A stretch of 64,000 nt of DNA, taken from NCBI GenBank assembly GCA_002428265.1, contig DIUR01000001.1, positions 124,001 through 188,000 of the forward strand. The letters are read 5' to 3'. Below the pieces are notes generated by a model. It did not search any database. It had not been told where the DNA came from and was given only the letters and a program-made list of their open reading frames with translations. The position numbers and the translations under genes are program-made. This DNA comes from Bacteriovoracaceae bacterium UBA6153. GTDB taxonomy: Bacteria > Bdellovibrionota > Bacteriovoracia > Bacteriovoracales > Bacteriovoracaceae. Positions 16,149 to 24,421 of this stretch are shown in pieces. The first letter of the stretch is position 1. Every line of letters starts with the position of its first letter.

Positions 16149-16994
16149 CTATAGGACGTCTAGGTCGTGAACTCTAAACAATAAAGGAAGGTATCCAGGG
16201 TTTGAGCCCTGAATTTTCACGATACAATCGTGATGAAGACGCTCTAGTTGAGCTAAATCAGCACTCACTTCTGGCCCTAGTGCCTTTTTAAGGAAGGATT
16301 TTTTAGATAGCCCAATTAAGACCGGGGCCTTCAGATCAATGAGTGCCAGGGATAAGTCATTAAAGCTATCGATGAGCTTCCAGTTTTGCTCATAGGTTTT
16401 TGAAAAGCCAAACCCTGGGTCATAGATGATTTGATCTTTCATACCGAGATCATCAAACCACTTTTGAGCTCTAAAGAATGCAGCACTCGTCTGCTCTATG
16501 ATGTCTTTTTTATCATCCAGAAATTTCATATGCTCTAAAACCCGAGAACGCTCAGGAATATGCGAAAATGTATAGATGTAGTAAAATTTTTGTCCTCTAA
16601 ACTCTTCCAGGCAGCTTCGTAACTCTGAATCCAAAACGCCACTGACATCATTAAAAATAACCAAAGCTTCAGGGTGAATCTTTTTAAACTCGCGGGCCAT
16701 GACTCTAAAACTTTGAGGCCTATAAGTATCAAAAGAGATGAATCTATCTTTAAAAGAAAACTCTTTTGAGGCATTCAAGAAGTCATGAAAGCGCTCTAAT
16801 TCAATTGAGCTCTCTACTGGAGAGTTCATCGGCGCAGTTGATTCAAAACCTACATCAATGATCACCGTGGGATCATTTAAAAAAGTGGTGATTTGAGTTT
16901 TGAAGAAGTCAGGATTAAGTGAGGCACCGTGGTCGGAAAAAGAATTGGGAGTCCTGTTAATGACTCCCAATGTTTTAAAATTCAATAAATTCAA
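16149..16994 (-). CDS. folP: Dihydropteroate synthase
   Basis: A 281-residue TIM-barrel enzyme that joins p-aminobenzoate to hydroxymethyl-dihydropterin in folate synthesis. Family motifs are present: GVINRTPNSFSD (near 10), DVGFESTAP (48-56), NDVSG, YDPGFGFSKT (near 195), LIGLSKKSF (near 230) and a C-terminal RVHD. Two details are unusual: the ESTRPG loop reads ESTAPM, and SRKSF reads SKKSF. The TTG start at 16994 has a weak AAGAG site that overlaps the ftsH stop seven bases away. Lying directly after ftsH repeats the ftsH-folP order of Escherichia coli. Confidence 0.87.
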   Translation of the reverse strand: MNLLNFKTLGVINRTPNSFSDHGASLNPDFFKTQITTFLNDPTVIIDVGFESTAPMNSPVESSIELERFHDFLNASKEFSFKDRFISFDTYRPQSFRVMAREFKKIHPEALVIFNDVSGVLDSELRSCLEEFRGQKFYYIYTFSHIPERSRVLEHMKFLDDKKDIIEQTSAAFFRAQKWFDDLGMKDQIIYDPGFGFSKTYEQNWKLIDSFNDLSLALIDLKAPVLIGLSKKSFLKKALGPEVSADLAQLERLHHDCIVKIQGSNPGYLPLLFRVHDLDVL

Positions 16995-17000
16995 AATCTC

Positions 17001-18896
17001 TTACGCCATTACCGGGTCAAGACCTTTTGATGGAACTTTTGGGCCATCATTGTTGTCTTTTCCATCAGTCTTTTTTTCTGGCTTCAGTGGTAATCCAATA
17101 TCCTTACCTGCAACAACATCTTTTACCTGTTGAAAGTCTACTGTCTCCCATGCCATTAGGGCATGTGCCAGACGCTCTAAACCATCTCTGTTCGATTTTA
17201 AAATGTTGATGGCCTGACGGTAGTTTTTGTCGATGATGCGGTTAATTTCTTCATCGATTTCTTGAGCAGTTTTTTCAGAGTAGTCTACGTTTTCACCCAT
17301 ACCAGTAAACGCTGACGCTCCTGATTTGTGGTAATTAATAGGTCCCATCTTCTCACTCATACCCCATTTACAAACCATGGAACGAGCTAGTCCCGTTGCT
17401 CTTTCAATGTCGTTAGAAGCTCCTGAAGTCATTTGTCCATAAACAATTTCTTCAGCACAACGTCCACCCATTAAGAACGCAATGAAGTTCTCAGCGCGCT
17501 CATTAGTAAGAGATAACATATCTTCGTTTGGAAGAGTTTGAGTCACCCCAAGTGCTCCACCTCTAGGCATAATAGAAACTTTATGAATAGGATCAGTGTG
17601 CGGAAGATTCATTCCCACTAGTGTGTGACCTGCTTCATGGTAGGCCGTCATTAGTTTTTCTTTATCTGAAATAACCAATGATCTTCTTTCAGGTCCCATT
17701 AAAACTTTATCTTTTGCTTCTTCGAAATCAGCGTTTGAAAGTTTTTTCTTGTTATGTCTGGCAGCGTTTAGTGCTGCTTCGTTAACAAGGTTAGCAAGAT
17801 CGGCCCCAGTAAATCCTGGAGTTCCTTTTGCGATTGTTTCAAGATCGATGTTATCTTCAAGCGGAGTTTTTTTCGTGTGAACTTTTAGGATTCCAAGGCG
17901 ACCTCTAACATCCGGAGCTCCAACCATAACTCGTCTATCGAAACGACCTGGTCTTAAAAGTGCCGGGTCAAGTACGTCAATTCTGTTTGTCGCTGCAATG
18001 AGGATTACACCTTCGTTAGATTCAAATCCGTCCATCTCAACAAGAAGCTGGTTAAGAGTCTGCTCACGTTCGTCGTGACCTCCGCCCATACCTTGACCTC
18101 TATGACGTCCAACTGCATCGATCTCATCGATGAAGATGATACATGGTGCATGTTTTTTACCTTGCTCGAATAGGTCACGTACTCTTGAAGCACCAACACC
18201 TACGAACATTTCAACGAAGTCCGATCCAGAGATTGAGAAAAACGGAACGTCTGCTTCACCGGCAACAGCTCTTGCTAAAAGAGTTTTACCAGTTCCTGGA
18301 GGACCTACAAGGATAACCCCTTTAGGAATCTTCCCGCCAAGAGCAGTGTATTTTTTTGGATCTTTAAGGAAGTCTACAACTTCTTCAAGTTCTTCTTTTG
18401 CTTCCTGAACACCTGATACATCACCAAATGTGATTTTTTTATCATGCGGGTTTAGCATTCTTGCACGAGACTTTCCAAAGCTCATTGCTTTTCCGCCACC
18501 TGCTTGAATTTGTCTTAGGAAGAAATAGAAAATAACGATTAAGAGAATCATCGGTCCCCAATTAAGGAGAAGTGACGTGAAGAAAGTTTGTTTTTCTTCT
18601 TCTTCATACTGAGGGATAATCTGGTTTTCGCGTAAGATATTAAATGTCGCGTCTCCAGTATTACCCGTTAGAGTAAAGCGAGCTCCACTTTCATATCCTG
18701 GTTTAAATTTCCCCATGATGGTGTCTTTGCCTTTGAAGATAACTTCTTCAACGTTCTTTTCTTGAACGGCCGTGACGAACGCTGGGTATTTAATGTTTTT
18801 TACATCGCTAGTTTTAACAGTGGCAAGTTTCGCAACCAATGCCATAAGTAAAATAACAACAATCCATAGCGTGAGTGTTTTTTGCTGAGGTTTCAT
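17001..18896 (-). CDS. ftsH: ATP-dependent zinc metalloprotease FtsH
   Basis: A 631-residue membrane AAA+ protease that degrades membrane and short-lived cytoplasmic proteins. Transmembrane segments are near residues 8-25 and 112-128 with the small periplasmic domain between. Walker A GPPGTGKT spans 198-205, Walker B IIFIDEIDA is near 253-261, the second region of homology is RPGRFDRR, and the zinc site is HEAGH (His420, Glu421, His424). Length is normal. SD AAGGAA precedes the ATG at 18896. It sits between tilS and folP, combining the tilS-ftsH neighbourhood of Bacillus with the ftsH-folP order of Escherichia. Confidence 0.97.
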   Translation of the reverse strand: MKPQQKTLTLWIVVILLMALVAKLATVKTSDVKNIKYPAFVTAVQEKNVEEVIFKGKDTIMGKFKPGYESGARFTLTGNTGDATFNILRENQIIPQYEEEEKQTFFTSLLLNWGPMILLIVIFYFFLRQIQAGGGKAMSFGKSRARMLNPHDKKITFGDVSGVQEAKEELEEVVDFLKDPKKYTALGGKIPKGVILVGPPGTGKTLLARAVAGEADVPFFSISGSDFVEMFVGVGASRVRDLFEQGKKHAPCIIFIDEIDAVGRHRGQGMGGGHDEREQTLNQLLVEMDGFESNEGVILIAATNRIDVLDPALLRPGRFDRRVMVGAPDVRGRLGILKVHTKKTPLEDNIDLETIAKGTPGFTGADLANLVNEAALNAARHNKKKLSNADFEEAKDKVLMGPERRSLVISDKEKLMTAYHEAGHTLVGMNLPHTDPIHKVSIMPRGGALGVTQTLPNEDMLSLTNERAENFIAFLMGGRCAEEIVYGQMTSGASNDIERATGLARSMVCKWGMSEKMGPINYHKSGASAFTGMGENVDYSEKTAQEIDEEINRIIDKNYRQAINILKSNRDGLERLAHALMAWETVDFQQVKDVVAGKDIGLPLKPEKKTDGKDNNDGPKVPSKGLDPVMA

Positions 18897-18953
18897 TTAG
18901 GTAATTCCTTCTATTCTAAAAAATGCCAGTCAAAATTGATTGGCCTCTCTATT

Positions 18954-20264
18954 CTATAAACCCATGACAGAAGAATCAAGTATGACAGCATCGAAAGCTA
19001 GCATTTGTCTATCTTCTACGCTCATTAGCGGAGTAAATGTGTAGGAGATTCCGGAGTTCTTTAGCCACTCACAGGTGCCTGGCAAGAGCGGATGAATAAA
19101 TTTAGAAGGTTTTTTTAATTTTTTCCCAAATCCGATTACCAGACCAGGAAAGGACGTCATCATAGCACGCCCAGGAATCTGCGATATATTTTTTAGATAA
19201 CTTGTGATCTCTTGGTCCAAACGACGGTAAAACTCCAACTGAGCAAGGTTTGTAACCAACACACTATTTTTAATAAGAAATAATAAAGCTCCACCAGAAA
19301 AAGTCATCGGGCCTTTAAAAGGAAAACTCCCTTGATTGTTTTTGATGAACTCCTGGGCCTTGATAAATTTATCCAGCTCACCATCAACTTCACCGCGAGT
19401 TTTGTTAGAGAACTGATGAATTGTTTTTTTCAAAATACTTTTATGCTCTTTAAAACTCTCACTGACAAAAAGAACTCCTCCAGAGTCCTCTGCCTGCATT
19501 TTTAATTCAGAGACTCTTCCAAGCCTGTGAACATTATGCATGAAGGCCTCTTGATTACTTCTAGAAACATAATGTTTAAGGGCATTCGGGTAACGTTTTT
19601 GAATGACTGATGAGATATTTAATCGCAAATAATTTCTTTCAAATTTACTATCTTCATTACTAGAGTCTTCCATCCACTTTAAACCGACCGCGCGGGCATA
19701 TTTTTTTATGTGTGCTTTCGTCACACACATAAATGGTCTGACGATGCCAGCACTCATCACGGGAATTCCCAGGGAAGATACTACCCCCGATTGCTTAAAA
19801 GATTGCATCAGACCCCATTCAAATGAGTCATCAATATGATGAGCTGTCACTACCTGATAGTTTTCTTTTACAAATTCTTGATGAACCTTTTTTCTCATCA
19901 CCCTAGAGATGTTTTCAAAATTTGAATCAGCTAGATCCATCTTGAAATACCTAACTTCAATTTTGGAGTTAATCTCCTTTGCAAATTCTTTGATAAAATT
20001 TTCTTCAATCACATTTTCTTCTGGTCTTGTTCCGTGATTAAAATGCAGGAGCTCAATATTAAAATTCAACTTATGAAGAGCATGGGCAAGAACAATAGAA
20101 TCCACACCACCAGAGATCGAAACAATAGTTTTAATTTGAGGATCAATCAGTTTATGGGTCAAAATAAAAGAGCGAAGATGCTCCCTAAAGGCCAGTTCAT
20201 AGGGCCTTTGCCACTTATGAGGCCTCATTTCTCCCCTGTCTTTAATTGTTTTTGTCATATCCAT
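18954..20264 (-). CDS. tilS: tRNA(Ile)-lysidine synthase
   Basis: A 436-residue N-type ATP pyrophosphatase with the PP-loop SGGVDS at 51-56 and HHIDDSFEWGLMQ near 137. It puts lysine on C34 of tRNA-Ile(CAU) so that it reads AUA. The region after residue 230 would be the tRNA-binding domains and is weakly conserved. The ATG at 20264 has no Shine-Dalgarno site; TAGAAT lies exactly six bases upstream, so the message is probably leaderless. It is divergent from a CAU tRNA gene 90 bases away. Confidence 0.92.
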   Translation of the reverse strand: MDMTKTIKDRGEMRPHKWQRPYELAFREHLRSFILTHKLIDPQIKTIVSISGGVDSIVLAHALHKLNFNIELLHFNHGTRPEENVIEENFIKEFAKEINSKIEVRYFKMDLADSNFENISRVMRKKVHQEFVKENYQVVTAHHIDDSFEWGLMQSFKQSGVVSSLGIPVMSAGIVRPFMCVTKAHIKKYARAVGLKWMEDSSNEDSKFERNYLRLNISSVIQKRYPNALKHYVSRSNQEAFMHNVHRLGRVSELKMQAEDSGGVLFVSESFKEHKSILKKTIHQFSNKTRGEVDGELDKFIKAQEFIKNNQGSFPFKGPMTFSGGALLFLIKNSVLVTNLAQLEFYRRLDQEITSYLKNISQIPGRAMMTSFPGLVIGFGKKLKKPSKFIHPLLPGTCEWLKNSGISYTFTPLMSVEDRQMLAFDAVILDSSVMGL

Positions 20265-20270
20265 GCCGAG

Positions 20271-20276
20271 ATTCTA
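20271..20276 (-). promoter_or_regulatory. -10 element of predicted leaderless tilS transcript
   Basis: TAGAAT on the minus strand, six bases before the tilS ATG, with no ribosome binding site between. The -35 is poor. Confidence 0.45.
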
Positions 20277-20305
20277 AACTGATTGATCTTTTTTTAACAG
20301 GATTC

Positions 20306-20334
20306 TTGACAGATAAAGGCCTTAAATTTAGGAT
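20306..20334 (+). promoter_or_regulatory. Promoter of the tRNA gene
   Basis: A perfect TTGACA (20306-20311), a 17-base spacer and TAGGAT (20329-20334), placing transcription start near 20341, twelve bases before the mature tRNA. This is the best sigma-70-type promoter in the window. Confidence 0.7.
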
Positions 20335-20352
20335 GACACAAATAAATTTCGC

Positions 20353-20429
20353 GGCTTGGTAGCTCAGTTGGTTAGAGCGATGGATTCATAACCCATAGGT
20401 GGGCAGTTCGATTCTGCCCCAAGCCACCA
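20353..20429 (+). tRNA. tRNA with CAU anticodon (probably elongator tRNA-Met)
   Basis: 77 bases with encoded CCA. Acceptor stem GGCTTGG / CCAAGCC, D arm GCTC...GAGC, anticodon loop TTCATAA, a five-base variable loop, T arm GGCAG-TTCGATT-CTGCC. The anticodon stem ATGGA / CCCAT has an A-C mismatch next to the loop. CAU could be elongator Met or Ile2 (the TilS substrate); the T-A pairs at acceptor positions 4 and 5 favour Met. It lacks initiator features such as a C1 mismatch and GGG/CCC anticodon stem. Confidence 0.93.
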
Positions 20430-20511
20430 TTTAAAAAATCTTCTTCCTAAACCCCATCTTTTCATGAATACTTTTTTTAAGACTCAATCTTTTAACTAGT
20501 GAGAAAGTATT

Positions 20512-20784
20512 ATGAAAAACATCTTAGCATTATCATTTTTAGTTCTTTTAACAGCCTGCAGTGCAACTCCACCAGCAACAACTCCTGCTGTCACACCAAA
20601 TGAAACAGTGATTCCTGCTGCTGAAACAACTGTCGATACAGCTGCAAAAGCTTGTATGTGTGTAAAAATTTATATGCCGGTTTGTGGCGAGAACAAAAAA
20701 ACTTACGGCAACTCATGTGAAGCAGATTGTGCAGGGGTAAAATACACTCAAGGTGAGTGCAAGGAAAAAGCTAAGAAAAAATAA
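20512..20784 (+). CDS. Lipoprotein with one Kazal-type serine-protease-inhibitor domain
   Basis: A 90-residue protein. The signal sequence ends in the lipobox LLTAC with lipidated Cys16, followed by a Pro/Thr/Ala-rich linker of about 30 residues and a compact Kazal domain (48-83) with six cysteines at 48, 50, 58, 69, 73 and 83 and the family core PVCG...TYGNSC. Kazal domains block trypsin- and subtilisin-like peptidases by a substrate-like loop; the P1 position is by inference near Ile53-Met55. It would sit on the inner or outer membrane facing the periplasm. Given several secreted serine peptidases in this window, protection of the cell from its own or prey enzymes is plausible. A weak GAGAAAG ribosome site precedes the ATG; its 3' end overlaps the next gene's by 14 bases. 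Confidence 0.88.
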   Translation: MKNILALSFLVLLTACSATPPATTPAVTPNETVIPAAETTVDTAAKACMCVKIYMPVCGENKKTYGNSCEADCAGVKYTQGECKEKAKKK

Positions 20785-21844
20785 GCTTGGCCATCCTAGA
20801 GCTTGCTAAAAAACCCAACGTATAGCCGTTTTTATAGAGGCCGTTGATGCGATAAAGAGATTTATTTTCATCAATGGCCTCACTTATTAAAAGCCTCTTG
20901 GGCCCTTTATGACGAAGTCCTGTAATGATCTTATAGTCTTTCATTTCTCCCACATTTATCACTGTCGTCTCTTTCATTTTAAGAAAAATATCAGAGAGAA
21001 CTTTTAAATCAGGAGCTTCATAGGCGCCAATGGTCGTCGCACTTCCAATAATAAGCTTTGATTCAAAAGAATTTTTTCTATAAAGAACCTGATGCCCGTC
21101 TATAGATAAATAAAATGAAGAATTTCCTAAATCAATGGTGCGCTCAAGATAACTTCCGGCCTTAATCGTATTTTTACTCTCTAGAGATTCAGCTCCAGTT
21201 GGCAACAGCATTTTTTCAAAAATTTTTGAATAAGCTCCCATTGCTAATAAAACTTTTTTAGCGTGTATCAACGAGCCATCTTCTAATGTCATGACATGAA
21301 GGCCATCAACCACTTCCATATTCCGAACAAACATTGGAACGTCTGTGACAGGTATAGATGAATTTTCTTTAAGCCATGTTAAAAAAACTTCCGGAGTAAT
21401 AATATAAGAACTGTACTCAACTCCTGGATAAACTTTTTTAATTTTATCTGATTTTATTTCATTTAATTTTTTATATCTTCTGGTGATTTTTTTTGTGTCA
21501 TTTTCATTGGTAGAAACCACTGTGCGAGTCACTTCTTCAACACCTTTTGGATGATGTTTTTTAAAAAGCTCATCAAACATGAAAAAAGCTTCGCGCATAT
21601 CATTGCCAAGGGGGCTTACATCTTCTTCAATTCCATTGAGGGATACAGTAGCACTGGATCTCAGTGAACATGCAGGGGCCCTTTTTTCTGAATAAATGTG
21701 AGCAATCGAAAAATTCTGACTTATACTTACCGATTCATTTTTAGCTAAATTTGTATTGGAGAGATTCCATAAAAAACTTTGTGCTGCTATGCCATTGCCA
21801 ATGATGGCAAGGTCGTAAAGAGGTGATTTTTGCGTTTTTTCCAT
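20771..21844 (-). CDS. FAD-dependent oxidoreductase (DAO-like)
   Basis: A 357-residue flavoprotein. The N-terminal dinucleotide site reads LAIIGNGIAAQS; a second conserved block, ITGLRHKGPKRL...LYRINGLYKNGYTLG, near the C-terminus resembles the substrate/FAD end of glycine- or D-amino-acid-oxidase-like enzymes. The substrate is not determinable. I prefer the ATG at 21844: a GTG 39 bases upstream lies inside a good promoter (TTGGCA, 16 bases, CATATT) whose -10 is eight bases from the ATG, and neither codon has a Shine-Dalgarno site. It is convergent with, and overlaps the 3' end of, the Kazal lipoprotein gene. Confidence 0.75.
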   Translation of the reverse strand: MEKTQKSPLYDLAIIGNGIAAQSFLWNLSNTNLAKNESVSISQNFSIAHIYSEKRAPACSLRSSATVSLNGIEEDVSPLGNDMREAFFMFDELFKKHHPKGVEEVTRTVVSTNENDTKKITRRYKKLNEIKSDKIKKVYPGVEYSSYIITPEVFLTWLKENSSIPVTDVPMFVRNMEVVDGLHVMTLEDGSLIHAKKVLLAMGAYSKIFEKMLLPTGAESLESKNTIKAGSYLERTIDLGNSSFYLSIDGHQVLYRKNSFESKLIIGSATTIGAYEAPDLKVLSDIFLKMKETTVINVGEMKDYKIITGLRHKGPKRLLISEAIDENKSLYRINGLYKNGYTLGFLASSRMAKLIFS

Positions 21845-21852
21845 AAATACAC

Positions 21853-21880
21853 AATATGAAAAAGAGTATTCAATTGCCAA
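21853..21880 (-). promoter_or_regulatory. Promoter of the FAD oxidoreductase gene, nearly leaderless
   Basis: On the minus strand TTGGCA (21880-21875), a 16-base spacer and CATATT (21858-21853), then eight bases to the ATG. Confidence 0.5.
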
Positions 21881-21959
21881 CACTTTTTATTATGATTATC
21901 GTTTTACTTTCAAAGTTAACTGTCACGACCAATCACAAACTTTATTGGAGAATGTACGA

Positions 21960-24281
21960 ATGTCACTAGAACAAAACGCTGTCATCTTTGCCGCTCAGGA
22001 AACTCAAATCAACGCCAGGAACGTTCTTGCCGTCTTAAATTTGATGATCACAGAGCAATGTACAGTTCCCTTTGTTGCTCGCTATAGAAAAGAAGTAACA
22101 GGAGATATGGACGAAATTCAAATTAGAGCGATCCATGAGTCGTATGAAAACTATCTAGAAAGAGAAAAACGCAGAACTTATATATTAGATGCCATTAAGA
22201 AGATGGAACTAATGACGCCAGATCTGGAAAAAAAGATTTTAGCGGCCACTACAATTAATCAACTGGAAGATTTATACGCTCCTTTCAAAGCAAAAAAGAA
22301 ATCAAAAGGTATGGTTGCCACTGAGGCCGGGCTGGGCGCTCTTGCTGAGATTATTTTAAGCACACCAAAATCTAAGACTGAATTAAAAGCTGAGTTCGGT
22401 GACAAGTTTAATAAACCAGAATTAAAGTTCACGACATTCGAAGAATGTTACTCTGGTGCGATGGATATCATCGTTGAAATGATGGCACATGACCCGGAAA
22501 CAAAAGAAATTCTTCGTAAGGATTACTGGAGTGACTCGTTAATAAAATCTACAAAGAGAGACAAGGCCGAAGAAGAAGATAAAGACTGGATGAAGTATAA
22601 AGACTACTTTGACTTCTCTCAAAAATCTTCTGAGCTAAAAGAGCCAAAAGCAGGACATAGATTCCTTGCCATGAGAAGAGGAATGACTTCGAAAACGCTA
22701 AAGGTTGATGTTATCTTCCCTGAAGAAGTGGCACTAGGTCTTTTAAAGAGAAGATTTTTTGATAAAGGAAATCTTGGCTGCATGAGTGACCTCGAGCTTG
22801 CTGCAAAAAAAGCATACGCTAACTACATTCACCCAAGTCTTGATCTCGAAATAAAATCAGAACTAAAAAGAGTTTCAGATGAAACTGCTATCAGCGTATT
22901 TGGTATTAACTTAAAAAATCTTCTTCTTCAGCCTTACCTTGGATCAAAATCTGTTATCGGAGTTGACCCTGGTGTTCGTACAGGCTGTAAAGTTGTTATC
23001 GTAGACAATACAGGAAAGCTTCTTGCTGACTGTGTAATCTACCCGCATGAGCCGATGAAAAAAGTTAAAGAATCGGCAACAATTCTAAGTGCGATTATCG
23101 AGCAATTTAAAGTTCATCACATTGCAATCGGAAGTGGGACATACGGCCGTGAAACACTCCAGTTTATTATGGAAAATGTTGAAGCTGTAAAAAATGGAAA
23201 AACACAGGCCACTCTTATTTCAGAAGCTGGTGCTTCAGTTTACTCAGCAAGTGAAATTGCTGCCAGCGAATTTCCTGATAAAGATGTTACTGTCAGAGGA
23301 GCTGTTTCAATCGCCAGAAGATTCCAAGATCCTCTAGCTGAACTTGTAAAAATTGATCCAAAATCAATTGGTGTTGGCCAGTACCAGCACGATGTTAATC
23401 AGGCACGTTTGAAAAAATCTCTAGAAGGCGTCGTTGAGTCATGTGTAAACTTCGTTGGAGTTGACTTAAATACTGCTTCTGCTCCTCTACTTGCTTACGT
23501 TTCAGGAATCGGTCCGACTCTTGCTGGCAACGTTGTCAAATTCAGAGAGCAAAACGGTGGATTTAAAAATAGAAAAGAAATTTTAAAAGTGACTAGATTT
23601 TCGCCAAAAGTATTTGAGCAGGCGGCAGGATTTCTTAGAATTTATAACGGCCAGGAACCTCTTGATGCTACTTTTATTCACCCTGAAAGATATGATGTCC
23701 TAGGTAGCTGGGCAAAAAAGAATGCTGTCGAAATGAATGATCTTATTTCAAATAAAGATATGATCGCAAAACTAGAAAGAGATTCTGATTTTAAAAAAGA
23801 AGTCGGCGAATTTACTTTTAACGATATTGTTAAAGCGCTTAAATCTCCTTCTCAGGATCCACGCACAGAGTTCAAGTCGTTTGAGTACAGAAAAGATATT
23901 TCAAAGATTACTGATTTAAAAATTGGTGAATGGTATCCAGGACAAGTAACAAACATCACACAGTTTGGAGCTTTCGTTGATATCGGTATTAAGGAGAATG
24001 GTCTTCTACACGTTTCACAAATCTCAGACACTTTTGTTGAAGATGCGATGAGTGCTCTTAAAGTAGGCCAGGAAGTTAAAGTTCAGGTTATTGATATCGA
24101 CTATGATAGAAAGAGAATTGCACTAACAGCAAAGACAGGAGCTCAAGTAAATAGATCAAGTACTAGCAGTAGTTCGGGTGACTCACGACCAAGACCCCAA
24201 GGTAAGGCCCCAACACCTCCGCCACCAGCACCGGCCTTAAAAAATAATGCTTTTGCCGGTCTAAAAAACCTAAAGCTCTAA
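21960..24281 (+). CDS. tex: Tex family RNA-binding transcription accessory protein
   Basis: A 773-residue cytoplasmic protein with the full Tex layout: a helical N-terminal domain with RYRKE...D near 40, the YqgF/RNase-H-like domain (VIGVDPGVRTGCK near 330), helix-hairpin-helix region (SGIGPTLAGNVVKFRE near 510) and a C-terminal S1 domain (YPGQVTNITQFGAFVDIG to KRIALTAK, about 650-720) followed by a Ser/Pro/Arg-rich tail. Tex binds nucleic acid and influences transcription and gene expression fidelity. I start at the ATG at 21960, nine bases after GGAG; an upstream TTG gives five extra residues without support. Ends at a strong terminator. Confidence 0.95.
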   Translation: MSLEQNAVIFAAQETQINARNVLAVLNLMITEQCTVPFVARYRKEVTGDMDEIQIRAIHESYENYLEREKRRTYILDAIKKMELMTPDLEKKILAATTINQLEDLYAPFKAKKKSKGMVATEAGLGALAEIILSTPKSKTELKAEFGDKFNKPELKFTTFEECYSGAMDIIVEMMAHDPETKEILRKDYWSDSLIKSTKRDKAEEEDKDWMKYKDYFDFSQKSSELKEPKAGHRFLAMRRGMTSKTLKVDVIFPEEVALGLLKRRFFDKGNLGCMSDLELAAKKAYANYIHPSLDLEIKSELKRVSDETAISVFGINLKNLLLQPYLGSKSVIGVDPGVRTGCKVVIVDNTGKLLADCVIYPHEPMKKVKESATILSAIIEQFKVHHIAIGSGTYGRETLQFIMENVEAVKNGKTQATLISEAGASVYSASEIAASEFPDKDVTVRGAVSIARRFQDPLAELVKIDPKSIGVGQYQHDVNQARLKKSLEGVVESCVNFVGVDLNTASAPLLAYVSGIGPTLAGNVVKFREQNGGFKNRKEILKVTRFSPKVFEQAAGFLRIYNGQEPLDATFIHPERYDVLGSWAKKNAVEMNDLISNKDMIAKLERDSDFKKEVGEFTFNDIVKALKSPSQDPRTEFKSFEYRKDISKITDLKIGEWYPGQVTNITQFGAFVDIGIKENGLLHVSQISDTFVEDAMSALKVGQEVKVQVIDIDYDRKRIALTAKTGAQVNRSSTSSSSGDSRPRPQGKAPTPPPPAPALKNNAFAGLKNLKL

Positions 24282-24294
24282 AATTACATAAAAT

Positions 24295-24320
24295 AAAAGG
24301 CCCGTTCATACGGGCCTTTT
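24295..24320. terminator. Terminator after tex
   Basis: A perfect 10-bp stem AAAAGGCCCG / CGGGCCTTTT with a six-base loop. Confidence 0.85.
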
Positions 24321-24421
24321 ATTTACAAAAATCCTTCTAAATACCACTTATAAATCTCATCTTTTAAACCGAAGAGTTAAACAATACCTCTCCTTATTTT
24401 CTCACTCTTTTGGAGCGCTTT

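Noticed and set aside
20353..20429. tRNA as an integration site
   Set aside because: No integrase, direct repeat of the tRNA 3' end or phage gene is found downstream.
21845..21883. GTG at 21883 as the start of the FAD oxidoreductase
   Set aside because: It lies within a good promoter (TTGGCA/CATATT) and adds a 13-residue extension without family resemblance.
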